A DNA stretch of 64,000 nt from Halarcobacter sp. (lineage in GTDB: Bacteria > Campylobacterota > Campylobacteria > Campylobacterales > Arcobacteraceae): the NCBI RefSeq assembly GCF_963675975.1, contig NZ_OY780939.1, positions 1,178,001-1,242,000 of the forward strand, read 5' to 3'. Positions within the stretch are counted from its first letter, which is position 1. The number at the start of each line of letters is the position of its first letter. Position numbers and translations under genes: made by a program. Of this stretch, positions 1 to 9,101 are shown in pieces. Under the pieces are notes generated by a model that saw nothing but the letters and a program-made list of their open reading frames with translations, did not search any database and had not been told where the DNA came from.

Positions 1-542
1 GGTTTATATGGAATTTCTATTTTTTTATTTTCTATATTTAAATCTAATTTGGAAACAAAGATTTCATTTTTATTTTTTTTCATAGTTTCAATAAAATAGT
101 CTCTATGTTTTTTATTTTGTAAATTATTTTTTTCTATAAGTTTTATTGGTGTATTTATTTTAACTTTATCTATTCTTACAATCTCTTGCCCTTGGTTATT
201 TATATATCTTAGTTGGGTAATATATTTTTCATGTTTTGATAAGGTTTCAAATAGGGTTATTAAATCTTTTTTATGTTCATTTGTAGGATTATTTATATAG
301 CTTGTAAAAAATCTATTTGTTGTAATTGTAAAAAGAAATTTTTCAAAATGCTCATAAAACTCTAAAGTTTTTTCTTTTTTTAGATTTATTTCATATTGAG
401 CTTTATCTTTATCGCTTTTATATTGATAGGTTTTAAGTTCAGAAAAAATTACAAATACTATAAGTATTGCAAAACTTGTACCTGTCAAAATAAATAAAAG
501 AGTAAAGTTTTTTGTATAATTTATTCTTTTTATAAAATCCAT
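1..542 (-). CDS. Membrane sensor protein, N-terminal fragment (runs off the window)
   Basis: The frame is open from an ATG at 542 to the window edge, giving about 180 residues. One hydrophobic segment (about residues 13-33) is followed by a charged region of the kind that lies outside the membrane in Cache-type sensors; it includes the stretch LRYINNQGQEIVRID. The output domain (histidine kinase, GGDEF or other) lies beyond the edge, so the function cannot be named. The start is 9 bases after the stop of the REC-GGDEF-EAL gene, which suggests one operon and perhaps one signalling pathway. The sensor role is inferred from the layout only. Confidence 0.7.
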   Translation of the reverse strand, partial: MDFIKRINYTKNFTLLFILTGTSFAILIVFVIFSELKTYQYKSDKDKAQYEINLKKEKTLEFYEHFEKFLFTITTNRFFTSYINNPTNEHKKDLITLFETLSKHEKYITQLRYINNQGQEIVRIDKVKINTPIKLIEKNNLQNKKHRDYFIETMKKNKNEIFVSKLDLNIENKKIEIPYK

Positions 543-551
543 AATTTATAC

Positions 552-2606
552 TTATGTTTTCTTTAAAATCTCTTCTAAAGGTTTTGGTTTATCAAAATAG
601 TATCCTTGATAATAATCAACATCCAAAGATTTTAGTTTTTCAAAAATTATTTCATCTTCTACAAACTCTGCTATAACTTTTATATCTAATTTTTTGGCAA
701 AAGAGACTATAGATTCTATAAGAATATAACCTTTATAATCTGTAATTCTTTTTACTATTGAACCGTCAAGTTTAATTACATCAAGTGGAACATCAAAAAA
801 GTAATCATAGTTTGAATATCCAGAACCAAAATCATCAATAGCTATTTTTGCACCATAACTTTTCATAATGCTACAAAAATTGTTTGTTTTTTCAATATCT
901 TGTAAACCTTCAGATTCCAAAAATTCTAAAGTAATAGGATAAGGATGATTTTTAAGTACTTTTTCCAAATAGTTTATTATTACTGGGTTTGTAATATCTT
1001 CATATGATAGATTTATACTTATTGATTGTTTAAAAAGCAGTGAAGCTTCAATTGATTTTTTAATCATGGTCATGGTAAATATCTCATATACTTTTGAGTC
1101 TTGAACAACATCTAGGAAGAAATATGGTGAGATGATATTTTTATTATCATCTGGGTCTATAACTCTTGCTAGAGATTCATATTTTATTAGATTCATATTT
1201 TTATCAACAATTGGTTGAAAGTAGGGAACCACTAAATCTTTTGCTAAAGCTTTTTTAACTTTTTGTTGCATTGTGATATTTTTTATATAAATATCTTTAG
1301 GATTTTTTAATTCTTTATAACATTTATAGGGGCTTTTACTTGTATATGCTGCATCTAACGCAATAAATGATTCAAGTAATAAATCTGTAGTTCCTAAAGT
1401 ACTTGAACCTATGGTTACTGAGATATCTATAGTTAGTTTATCAATTTTAACAATATACTTATCAAAATAATCTATTAGTTTTTGTGCAAATTCTTTTATC
1501 TGATTTGTAGTTGAATCTTCATTAATCTCTACAACTATTGCAAAAATAGAGCTTTCAAGTTTATAAAAAGTTTTTTTATTTGAATCAATTTTTAAAGAGT
1601 AGTTTTTTATCTCATTAGCTAAATTTTTTAAAATATTATCTGCAAATACAAAGCCATAAGTTTGTTTGTATTTTTTAAAATTATCTAAGCTAACTAAAAC
1701 TAAAGATGCTTTTTTTTCTTCTTTATTTAGATAGTTTATAAGAGAGTGTCTATTTGGTAATTCTGTTACTAAATCTTTATATAACTCTTCAATCTTTTCA
1801 TTTTTTTTTCTTAGTGTATCAGTTAAATTTTTCAAAATAATACTTATGGTTTTTATCTCATCCTCTTCTATATAAGAAGCAAATCCTGTCATATTTAAAG
1901 TAAAAAAATTTTTATTTATATTAAGAACAATATCTTTTGAAAAAATCTCAAAATTCATAATCTTTGAAAACATCACTTCTCTTATTTTATCTTTAGAACC
2001 AATCTCTTCATTTTCATAATCGTAATGTTGTCCAACCTGAAACAGGTTATTAAACTCTATCTCAAAACCTAAATTTTCTTTGAAAAAAGCTTTTAGATTA
2101 TCTGATACTGAAGTTATTTGTCCATCTGGTGTAAGCTCAACAACATAATTTGTTAAATTTATAACTTTTTTGTAGTTTTCAAGCTGTATTTTTTTTCTTT
2201 CAAGCTCTTTTTTTGTTGTAACGATATTTATGATTTTTTCCACTTCTTTTAAAAGACTATTTAAATCTATAGGTTTTTCTATAAATTTATCAATCTTTAA
2301 CTCAATGGCTTTTTTTAAGTATTCTATGTCATTAAAAGCAGTTGTGATGATAACAGGTATTTCTAGATTTTTTTCTCTTAAATGTTCTACAAGCTTTAAA
2401 CCGTTTAGTTTTGGCATTCTAATATCTGTTATGATAATATCAAGTTGATAATTCTCTTTTTCTAAAATACTGATTGCTTCTTCTCCATTACTAGCACAAT
2501 GGACAGTAGAAACTATCATTTTCAAAATATTACTAATTGATTTTTGAACAACTAAATCATCTTCAATATAAAGTATTTTTATTTTTGTGTGTTTTATATT
2601 TGGCAT
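552..2606 (-). CDS. Response regulator with degenerate GGDEF and EAL domains (c-di-GMP phosphodiesterase)
   Basis: 684 residues with no membrane segment. A receiver domain fills about residues 8-125, with phospho-acceptor Asp61 in TDIRMP and a KPI motif. A PAS-like stretch follows (about 145-265). Next is a GGDEF-type domain (about 280-435) whose active-site motif is replaced by LESSIF, so cyclase activity is unlikely. The C-terminal EAL domain has YESLAR in place of EAL, DDFGSGYSN, LEFLE, IKLDGS and YQGYYF, so the metal and general-base residues seem present and hydrolysis of c-di-GMP is plausible. The gene starts at ATG 2606 behind an AAGG site. It probably forms an operon with the sensor fragment downstream. 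It has the same architecture as the protein at 61233-63227. Confidence 0.88.
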   Translation of the reverse strand: MPNIKHTKIKILYIEDDLVVQKSISNILKMIVSTVHCASNGEEAISILEKENYQLDIIITDIRMPKLNGLKLVEHLREKNLEIPVIITTAFNDIEYLKKAIELKIDKFIEKPIDLNSLLKEVEKIINIVTTKKELERKKIQLENYKKVINLTNYVVELTPDGQITSVSDNLKAFFKENLGFEIEFNNLFQVGQHYDYENEEIGSKDKIREVMFSKIMNFEIFSKDIVLNINKNFFTLNMTGFASYIEEDEIKTISIILKNLTDTLRKKNEKIEELYKDLVTELPNRHSLINYLNKEEKKASLVLVSLDNFKKYKQTYGFVFADNILKNLANEIKNYSLKIDSNKKTFYKLESSIFAIVVEINEDSTTNQIKEFAQKLIDYFDKYIVKIDKLTIDISVTIGSSTLGTTDLLLESFIALDAAYTSKSPYKCYKELKNPKDIYIKNITMQQKVKKALAKDLVVPYFQPIVDKNMNLIKYESLARVIDPDDNKNIISPYFFLDVVQDSKVYEIFTMTMIKKSIEASLLFKQSISINLSYEDITNPVIINYLEKVLKNHPYPITLEFLESEGLQDIEKTNNFCSIMKSYGAKIAIDDFGSGYSNYDYFFDVPLDVIKLDGSIVKRITDYKGYILIESIVSFAKKLDIKVIAEFVEDEIIFEKLKSLDVDYYQGYYFDKPKPLEEILKKT

Positions 2607-2721
2607 AAAAAACCTTTTTAAATCAATAATAATATTTTTACATATATTTGTATTATGTATTCTATTAGTAATTAGATAAAAGTTTTTATAAATATAAAAA
2701 TTAGTTTTTTATGTTATCTTT

Positions 2722-3111
2722 TTATTTTTCCTTATTTGTAACTAGAGATAAATTATTTAGACTATATTTTTGTAAGCTATCAAGCACTTTTACTACCTTT
2801 TCATAAACAACATTTTTGTCAATTCTTACAATGATATTTTTATTTTTATCTGTAACTTTTGATAGATGTTTATCTAATTCTTCTAAGCTTACAACTTTTC
2901 CATAAATAGCAAACTCATCTTTACTTATTTCCAGTGAGATATGTTTAGGTTCTATTTCTACTTCTTGAGCCTCTGAAGAGGGAAGGTCTAAAATAAGTGC
3001 AAGTTCCTCTTTTTTGAATACCGAAGAAACAATAAAAAATATCAATAATATAAACACCACATCAATCATTGGTGTTAAATCAGGAGCTATAGTTTCTCTT
3101 TTTTTTCTCAT
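2722..3111 (-). CDS. exbD: Biopolymer transport protein ExbD (system 1)
   Basis: 129 residues, normal length for ExbD/TolR. A short charged N-terminus leads into one membrane helix with the signature LTPMIDVVFILLIFFIV; its Asp is the proton-carrying residue of the family. The rest is a periplasmic domain. ExbD works with ExbB to couple the proton gradient to TonB, which energises outer-membrane receptors. The start codon overlaps the exbB stop by 4 bases (ATGA), so translation is probably coupled. It is the last gene of tonB-exbB-exbD, whose first gene has a Fur-box-like site. A second, distinct ExbD is encoded at 39650-40054. Confidence 0.93.
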   Translation of the reverse strand: MRKKRETIAPDLTPMIDVVFILLIFFIVSSVFKKEELALILDLPSSEAQEVEIEPKHISLEISKDEFAIYGKVVSLEELDKHLSKVTDKNKNIIVRIDKNVVYEKVVKVLDSLQKYSLNNLSLVTNKEK

Positions 3112-3638
3112 AGTTTTACTATAACTCTTTCTTCAATTTTATGTTCTAAATTATCAATAAAACCTATTAAATAGTTGTATCCTATATAGTGAGGAATAGC
3201 AACAATAAGTCCTGCAACTGTAGTTACCAGTGCAATTGAGATACCAGTAGAAAATATAGCTGGATCTCCTAAACCTGATTTAGAAATAGAATCAAAAGAG
3301 TTTAATACTCCAATTACAGTTCCAAGTAGTCCTAAAAGTGGTGAGATTGAAGCTATGATTTTTATAGTATTTAATCCAGATTCTAGTTTATTTAAGTATT
3401 TATCTAAAGCATTTCTTAAAACTTTTTCTTCATATTTATCATCATTTTCTTTTATTAGATTTGTTATCTTATTTGCAGTTGAATCTTTTTGAAATTTTGC
3501 AATAAAAAGTTCAATAAATTTCCATAACATTATTGAAAATCCTAATATATTTAGTGCAATTAGAATATAAACTATAATTCCACCTCTATTTATATATTCC
3601 ATAAGATTTAATTCACTTACTAAATCAACTAAAAACAT
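3108..3638 (-). CDS. exbB: MotA/TolQ/ExbB proton channel family protein (system 1)
   Basis: 176 residues. Three hydrophobic segments are visible (about 18-40, 95-118 and 135-160). The family core is recognisable in SPLLGLLGTVIGVLNSF and GISIALVTTVAGLIVAIP. ExbB forms the pentameric inner-membrane channel around ExbD and drives TonB. The ATG at 3638 has a strong ribosome site (AGGAGA). It lies 8 bases after tonB and overlaps exbD, so the three genes form one transcription unit. The protein is closer to the short ExbB/TolQ type than to the long TtpC-like protein at 40573-41868. Confidence 0.93.
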   Translation of the reverse strand: MFLVDLVSELNLMEYINRGGIIVYILIALNILGFSIMLWKFIELFIAKFQKDSTANKITNLIKENDDKYEEKVLRNALDKYLNKLESGLNTIKIIASISPLLGLLGTVIGVLNSFDSISKSGLGDPAIFSTGISIALVTTVAGLIVAIPHYIGYNYLIGFIDNLEHKIEERVIVKL

Positions 3639-3646
3639 TTTTTCTC

Positions 3647-4363
3647 CTAACTATTGTATATGCTGTAACTAATTGGAATATCGATAATCCAGCTACTCTT
3701 TTCTAACTCTTTTGGTATAGGTTGGAATCTATTTATTTTTTTAAGTAAATCAAGAGCTGCATTATTGAGTCTTTTAAATCTACTTGGGTCTTTTAGATTA
3801 ATTTTTTTGATTGTTCCATCTTTTAATATCTCAAAACTAATTAATACTTTTCCTTCTTGTTTAAGCCTTTTTGCTCTTTTAGGATAGGTTTTATTTTTTT
3901 CTATTAGGTCTCTTAGTTTTGATAAATATTCATTTTCAATAAAATCTTTTTTCTCATTTGAGATTAGTTGTTTTTGAGGCTTAACAATTGCCACTTTTTT
4001 CATAACACTTGGTGCAGTTTTAGGCTCTTGTTTTTTTACAAGTTTCTTTTCTTTTTTAACTTCCTCTTTTTTTACCAATTTTTTTTCTGGTACTTTTTTT
4101 AGAACTTTATTTTTACTATTTTCAACAATTTTTTTAAAATCTTTTTTTATTGGTTTTTTAACAACTTTTTTAAGCTCTTTTTTCTTCTCAATTTTTTTTG
4201 GTTTTTGTTTTTTTATTACCACTTTTTGAAAAGATATTTTAGAGATTGTTGTAGGTTTAGATACTACAACTTCTTTTTTTATGGGCTTTTGATTGTTTAA
4301 AATAGTAAAATGTATAAACAGTACAAAGCTTATTGAAACTATTAAGATAAATTTACTAATCAT
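3647..4363 (-). CDS. tonB: Energy transducer TonB (system 1)
   Basis: 238 residues from the ATG at 4363. A membrane anchor lies at about 3-20, followed by a long Lys-rich, Pro-poor linker (about 30-145) that spans the periplasm. The C-terminal TonB domain shows YPKRAKRLKQEGKVLISFEI and a final IPISY strand. TonB carries proton-motive energy from ExbB/ExbD to TonB-dependent receptors. An in-frame TTG at 4393 would add ten residues, but it lies inside a Fur-box-like operator and would put residues before the anchor, so I prefer the ATG even though it lacks a clear ribosome site. The linker is made of KK-rich repeats. Its probable clients are the three receptors in this window. Confidence 0.9.
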   Translation of the reverse strand: MISKFILIVSISFVLFIHFTILNNQKPIKKEVVVSKPTTISKISFQKVVIKKQKPKKIEKKKELKKVVKKPIKKDFKKIVENSKNKVLKKVPEKKLVKKEEVKKEKKLVKKQEPKTAPSVMKKVAIVKPQKQLISNEKKDFIENEYLSKLRDLIEKNKTYPKRAKRLKQEGKVLISFEILKDGTIKKINLKDPSRFKRLNNAALDLLKKINRFQPIPKELEKSSWIIDIPISYSIYNS

Positions 4364-4384
4364 TTTAGAAGTATATATCAATAT

Positions 4385-4399
4385 TGATAACAATTATCT
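4385..4399 (-). promoter_or_regulatory. Fur-box-like operator before tonB-exbB-exbD
   Basis: The + strand reads tgataacaattatct, which differs from the 7-1-7 Fur consensus TGATAATNATTATCA at two of 14 informative positions. It lies 21 bases upstream of the preferred tonB ATG, at the end of the kinase gene, so tonB-exbB-exbD can be repressed by iron independently of that kinase. Binding is inferred. Confidence 0.7.
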
Positions 4400-6210
4400 T
4401 AATTGATACTAAAATCTATAGAAAACTTTGCTCCATCTTCATATTTATAATTGATATTTCCAAGCAATTGACCTTTTACAATGGAAGTTATTAATTTCAA
4501 TCCTAAAGTTTTAGGCTTATTAAAATCAACACTATTTGGTAAACCTATACCATTATCTTCAATTGTTAGAAAACAGCTATTTCTTTCTTTTTTAAAACCT
4601 ATTTTTATATTGCCTTGATTACTCAAAAAAGCATATTTATATATGTTTGTTACACACTCGGTTATAATAATTCCACAAGGTAAAGCATACTCTATGTTCA
4701 TATTTATCTCATCAAAATCGTATTCAATAGATATTTGTTTTGAATTTGAATAGGTTTTCTCTAAATCATTACAAAGCTCTTTTATATATTTTCTAAAATT
4801 TATTGAGTTTAAATCTTTTGACTCATAAAGTTTCCTATGTAAAAGCTCCATAGTATAAATTCTTTCTTCTATATCAATAAGTATTTGTTTCGTTTTTTTA
4901 TCTTCAATTTTTCTACTTTGCAGTTTTATTAGATTTATAGTCATTGCCAAATTGTTTTTTACTCTATGGTGAATCTCTTTTAACAAAGTCTCTTTTTCTT
5001 CAAGGGAATCACTTAGCTGTTTTGTTTTCTCTTCTACATTTCTATCTAAGTTTTCAATATTTTCTTTTATTGAATCAAGCATATTATCAAATGCTTTTCC
5101 AAGTAGTGCAATATCATCATTTCCTTGAAGATTGTTTCTTATATTTATATTTCCTTTATTTACCTCTTTTGCTGTTGTTGTTAAAATATTTATGCTTTTG
5201 AATAATCTTTTAAAAAGAAAAAAACCTAATATAATTGCAATAACTAAAGAAAATATTGCAGCAGGCACAATATTTAATAAAGGAGAGATGAAATTTCTAT
5301 TAAAATCCTCTTCATACATTGTTGTTAGAAAATAAAGTTTTACATCCCCTTTTGTATCTAAATCTTTTACCCAAGTAAAAGCTGCTTTATCATAGGTATT
5401 AGGGTTTTCTTTTGTGTTTAATAGATGATAAATTGGTTCTTTGTTTGAGGCTTCAACTATCTGTTTGCCTGTTAGTTTACCTGTTTGAGGTATTCTAACA
5501 CTAGACATTCTACTTAAACAATATTTCATATTATAAGTTTCATCATTTATATCATATAAAGGTTTTGAATCATAATTTTTATGTTTCGTATTAATCCAAA
5601 TTAGGTTTATTTTTCCTTTATGTTCACCATGTGTTAGATTAAAGCTTTTTTGCAAATCATCTTTTATTTGTATCTCTAAATCATTGTGCTTATCTACAAA
5701 TATATTTGCAGCACATCTTGTAACTAAAGTATTGTTATTTACAATTTTTGTATAAAAAAAATCTTGAGTCATTTTTGGGCACATATGTGTTTTATTGCCA
5801 GAATATAAAGTTAATTTATCTATTTTAAGAAGCTGTTTTTGCTCTTCTAAAAGATTCTCTTTTTTATCCTCAAGAAAGAAAAAATCACACCCCTCTTTTT
5901 TATTAAGATTTGTAAGTAATTGTTCTTTAGATTTAAATTTTAATATGTTTTTTTCTAATAAGGAGTTTAATTTGGATTCCACTTCTTTTATTTTTGCTTG
6001 TCTTGAGTGTATTATAAGTTTTGTTGCAAGTTTTAGTTGTTCATTAGTAAGAGTAATCATATTTTCTATTTGATTTTTTTTCTCAATTTTTTGTTTTTTC
6101 TTCATATTTGGGATTATTTGAATAAATAAAATTGTTAATAGAAAAAAACCTAAGATGATAAAAGAAAAGGTAATTTTTGTATTTAAAGAGTATGATTTAT
6201 TTATTGGCAT
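4399..6210 (-). CDS. Membrane sensor histidine kinase, HisKA_2 type
   Basis: 603 residues. A membrane helix lies at about 11-31, then a large periplasmic sensor region (about 32-310) with several Cys residues, a second helix (about 313-335), a HAMP-like linker, a coiled coil and a HisKA_2 dimerisation box. The box contains EIHHRVKNNL, and its His is the likely phospho-acceptor. The ATPase domain follows, with ECVTNIYKYAF (N box) and EDNGIGLP (G1 box). Its stop is 6 bases before the Fur site of tonB and its start abuts the stop of the response regulator upstream, so the two form a two-component pair. The divergent receptor gene shares their Fur-controlled region, which suggests that it senses something linked to iron or siderophores. 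The ligand is unknown. Confidence 0.88.
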   Translation of the reverse strand: MPINKSYSLNTKITFSFIILGFFLLTILFIQIIPNMKKKQKIEKKNQIENMITLTNEQLKLATKLIIHSRQAKIKEVESKLNSLLEKNILKFKSKEQLLTNLNKKEGCDFFFLEDKKENLLEEQKQLLKIDKLTLYSGNKTHMCPKMTQDFFYTKIVNNNTLVTRCAANIFVDKHNDLEIQIKDDLQKSFNLTHGEHKGKINLIWINTKHKNYDSKPLYDINDETYNMKYCLSRMSSVRIPQTGKLTGKQIVEASNKEPIYHLLNTKENPNTYDKAAFTWVKDLDTKGDVKLYFLTTMYEEDFNRNFISPLLNIVPAAIFSLVIAIILGFFLFKRLFKSINILTTTAKEVNKGNINIRNNLQGNDDIALLGKAFDNMLDSIKENIENLDRNVEEKTKQLSDSLEEKETLLKEIHHRVKNNLAMTINLIKLQSRKIEDKKTKQILIDIEERIYTMELLHRKLYESKDLNSINFRKYIKELCNDLEKTYSNSKQISIEYDFDEINMNIEYALPCGIIITECVTNIYKYAFLSNQGNIKIGFKKERNSCFLTIEDNGIGLPNSVDFNKPKTLGLKLITSIVKGQLLGNINYKYEDGAKFSIDFSIN

Positions 6211-6942
6211 CTATTTAAGTTTTAATTTATAACCCATCTCAAAAATATTCTCTATAAGGTTTACTCCAAGTTTATTTTTAACTCTATATATAAGAGTTCT
6301 TAACCTTCCCATATCACTAATTTCATCTCTCCAAATATAGCTGTATATTCTTTCAAAACTCACAGGTTCATTTGGATAATCAGTTAGGATATCAAAAAGT
6401 TTTATCTCATTTCCAGTTAATTTTACTATCTCTTCATCTTTAAATAAGAGATTTTTAGCTTTATCATATGAAAAACCATTTTCACAATTTATTCTTAGAT
6501 TTATATTTTTTTTATTCTCTAGCGTATTTTTATTTTTATAAAAATAGTTATGTTTATGAAGGGCAGTTTGTATTGCTACTTTTAACTCTTCATCTCTACA
6601 AGGTTTTATCAAATATCCATATGGTTCACTAAGCATTGCTTCTTTTATAGTTTTATCATCACAATAAGAGGTTAAAAAAATCACTGGTATTTTATGGGTA
6701 TTCCAGATTTGTTTGGCTGCTTCAATTCCAGTTTTTATACCTTTAAGGTTTATATCCATTAATATGATATCAGGTAGATTTTCATATACATGTTTAATTG
6801 CTCCATCAGCGGTAGTCTCGATTCCTGAAACTTCATAACCAAACTCTTCTAAAGAGTATTCCATCCCAAGAGCTAAAAGTGTTTCATCTTCAACTATTAG
6901 TACACTAATCTCTTTAGTAAGTAAATTTGGAAATTTTGTCAT
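6211..6942 (-). CDS. Response regulator with winged-helix output domain
   Basis: 243 residues from the ATG at 6942. The receiver domain (about 12-130) has phospho-acceptor Asp63 in LMDINLKG, a Thr-Ser pair in FLTSYCD and the Lys in LIKP. The C-terminal half is an OmpR/PhoB-type winged helix (about 165-243), with LTGNEIKLFDIL and YRVKNKLGV. A longer frame opens at 6999, but that ATG lies over a Fur-box-like site and has no ribosome site. The ATG at 6942 follows AAAAAGG at good spacing. The gene directly abuts its kinase. It is transcribed divergently from receptor 1, so receptor 1 or tonB is a reasonable target; this is inference. Confidence 0.87.
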   Translation of the reverse strand: MTKFPNLLTKEISVLIVEDETLLALGMEYSLEEFGYEVSGIETTADGAIKHVYENLPDIILMDINLKGIKTGIEAAKQIWNTHKIPVIFLTSYCDDKTIKEAMLSEPYGYLIKPCRDEELKVAIQTALHKHNYFYKNKNTLENKKNINLRINCENGFSYDKAKNLLFKDEEIVKLTGNEIKLFDILTDYPNEPVSFERIYSYIWRDEISDMGRLRTLIYRVKNKLGVNLIENIFEMGYKLKLK

Positions 6943-6983
6943 AAATTGCCTTTTTGTGATTTTATTGTGATTTGGATTAGTTA

Positions 6984-6998
6984 TGATACTCATTATCA
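6984..6998. promoter_or_regulatory. Fur-box-like operator in the divergent regulator/receptor 1 region
   Basis: The sequence tgatactcattatca differs from TGATAATNATTATCA at a single informative base, the best match in the window. It sits in the 133-base gap between the response regulator (start 6942, minus) and receptor 1 (start 7076, plus), so it can repress both. Its overlap with the longest regulator frame argues for the shorter start. Confidence 0.78.
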
Positions 6999-7075
6999 TT
7001 TTAAAGTTTAATTAAATAAAATATGGCTAAACTCCAAAAATTTTTTTTAATTACTAATACACACAAAGGAAAAAA

Positions 7076-9091
7076 ATGAAAAAAAGTAATATTTTACTTA
7101 GCGCAATTACTTCATTCGCAATATTAAGTACTCATTCCCTTGCTGAGACTACAACATTAAATGAAGTTGAAGTAACATCTACAGATGTAGAAGTTGTAAG
7201 TTCTTCTATCAATCTAAACCAAACTTCTATTGAAACAAGACAAGCTGATCACTTAAGTGATTTATTAAGAGATATTCCAGGTGTTGATGTTGGGGGAAGT
7301 CACTCAATTAACAATAAGCTTACTATTAGAGGAATAAGAGACGAAAATATTGATATTACAATTGATGGTGCAAAAATGCCAAATGTTGATATTTTCCATC
7401 ATATGAGTAATCTTAGAATTAATCCAGCTATATTAAAAAAAGCAAAAATACAAGTTGGAAATAACTCAGTTATCCATGGAGATTTAGGTGGGGCTGTTGA
7501 GTTTGAAACAAAAGATGGTAAAGATATGCTTCAAAAAGGTGAATCTTTTGGAGGTATAGTTGAAGCTAACTATAATAGTAATAAAAGTAAAGGTGGTTCA
7601 TTAACTGGATTTGGAAAAGTTTCTGATAAATCAGATTTTTTACTTTATTATAAATATCTAGACAATGGAAACTGGAAAGATGGTGAAGGTAACAAAACTT
7701 TTGGTGTAGATGGAGAGATTTATAATTTCTTAGGAAAATATAATTATGATATTAGTGATTCTCAATCTATCACTTTTTCATATGATAGATTGCAAGATAA
7801 AGGGGATTATGTTCCTAGACCAAACTTTGGTGCAGCAGCAAATAGAATTATTTCTGGTGATGCAACTTATCCAACAAAATTTACAAGAGATACATATACT
7901 TTAAATCATGAATTAAATCTTGGTGAAAATCTAATTTTAGATACCTCTTTATATTATGGTTTACACACTATTGATAGATTTGAGTATATTGATGGAGTAA
8001 CAGGTGTAAGACCAGGTGGAGCTACAAGTGCAAATATTCATGGAAAAGTTAAAAACTATGGGATTAATACAAAAGCTCAATCAAATATAGAAACAGGAAA
8101 TATTTTACATACATTTACTTATGGTGCTGAATATGATATTCAATCAAGTGCAGTAACTAATGATGGTCTTCAATATGGAGATGATGAAAAAGCAAAATCA
8201 TTAGGCTTATATGTTCAAAATGCAATTGATTTTGATAATGGATTAATCTTAACACCTGGAATTAGATTTAATAACTATAAATTAGATGGTTTAAATGGTG
8301 ATGTAAATGACAATAAATTCACTTACTCATTAGCCGCTGATTATTCTTTTAATGACAATTTTAGTGTATTTGCAAGTTCTACTTCTTTGTTTAAAGGTGT
8401 AGAGATGGTTGAGGTATTATCAACTGCTAGAACAAGTTATGACAATAACCCAAATATCAAATCAGAAACTGGTTTAAATAGTGAGATTGGATTTAAATAT
8501 ATTGATAACAATATTTTAGGTGCAGATAATATTGGGTTCTCAACAAAATATTTCAAGACTACAATTAAAGATTATCTTGATTATGATGATATTGATGGAG
8601 ATACATTTGATGAAGCTTATAATGGTGGTAAACTAAATATTTATGGTATTGAATCAAGTTTTGCTTATAATCTAAATAACTTTAGTTCTTTATTGACTTA
8701 TACACATACAAGATCTGATTTTGAAGATACAGGAGATTCTTTAACAGAAGAAGCTGGGGATAAATTTAGTTTAAATCTAAAATATAAAGTAAATAAAGAG
8801 CTTGAATTATCTTGGAAATCAATAGTTGTACTTGATGAAGATGATCCAAGTAGTAATTTAAATGTTGATAGAAAAGAGGGATATGCTGTCCATGATATCG
8901 CTGTTAAATATGAGCCAAAAAGTGTTAAAGGTCTAAAAATTATTGCAGGTGTAGACAATATTTTTGATAAAACATATACTTCTCATGCTTCTGTAAATCA
9001 ATATTTCAACCATCCAAGATTTGGTTCAGGAGATGCAAACGATTATGATCCTGGAAGAAATTTTAAAGTAACTTTATCTTATAGATTCTAA
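7076..9091 (+). CDS. TonB-dependent outer-membrane receptor 1 (heme or siderophore type)
   Basis: 671 residues, usual for the family. A signal peptide ends near residue 23 (STHSLA), and a TonB-box-like LNEVEVTS follows. The plug domain contains LSDLLRDIPGVDV and IRGIRDENIDITIDGAKM. The rest is a 22-strand-type barrel ending in the terminal aromatic signature VTLSYRF. The plug wording and a NPNIKSETG segment resemble heme and hemoglobin receptors more than the FhuA/FhuE type, but the usual FRAP box is altered to FKGVEM and I see no clear axial His between the two. The substrate is therefore open. AAGGA precedes the ATG. It leads cassette 1 and is divergent from a two-component system, with a shared Fur site. 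Confidence 0.9.
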   Translation: MKKSNILLSAITSFAILSTHSLAETTTLNEVEVTSTDVEVVSSSINLNQTSIETRQADHLSDLLRDIPGVDVGGSHSINNKLTIRGIRDENIDITIDGAKMPNVDIFHHMSNLRINPAILKKAKIQVGNNSVIHGDLGGAVEFETKDGKDMLQKGESFGGIVEANYNSNKSKGGSLTGFGKVSDKSDFLLYYKYLDNGNWKDGEGNKTFGVDGEIYNFLGKYNYDISDSQSITFSYDRLQDKGDYVPRPNFGAAANRIISGDATYPTKFTRDTYTLNHELNLGENLILDTSLYYGLHTIDRFEYIDGVTGVRPGGATSANIHGKVKNYGINTKAQSNIETGNILHTFTYGAEYDIQSSAVTNDGLQYGDDEKAKSLGLYVQNAIDFDNGLILTPGIRFNNYKLDGLNGDVNDNKFTYSLAADYSFNDNFSVFASSTSLFKGVEMVEVLSTARTSYDNNPNIKSETGLNSEIGFKYIDNNILGADNIGFSTKYFKTTIKDYLDYDDIDGDTFDEAYNGGKLNIYGIESSFAYNLNNFSSLLTYTHTRSDFEDTGDSLTEEAGDKFSLNLKYKVNKELELSWKSIVVLDEDDPSSNLNVDRKEGYAVHDIAVKYEPKSVKGLKIIAGVDNIFDKTYTSHASVNQYFNHPRFGSGDANDYDPGRNFKVTLSYRF

Positions 9092-9101
9092 AAGTTAAAG
9101 T

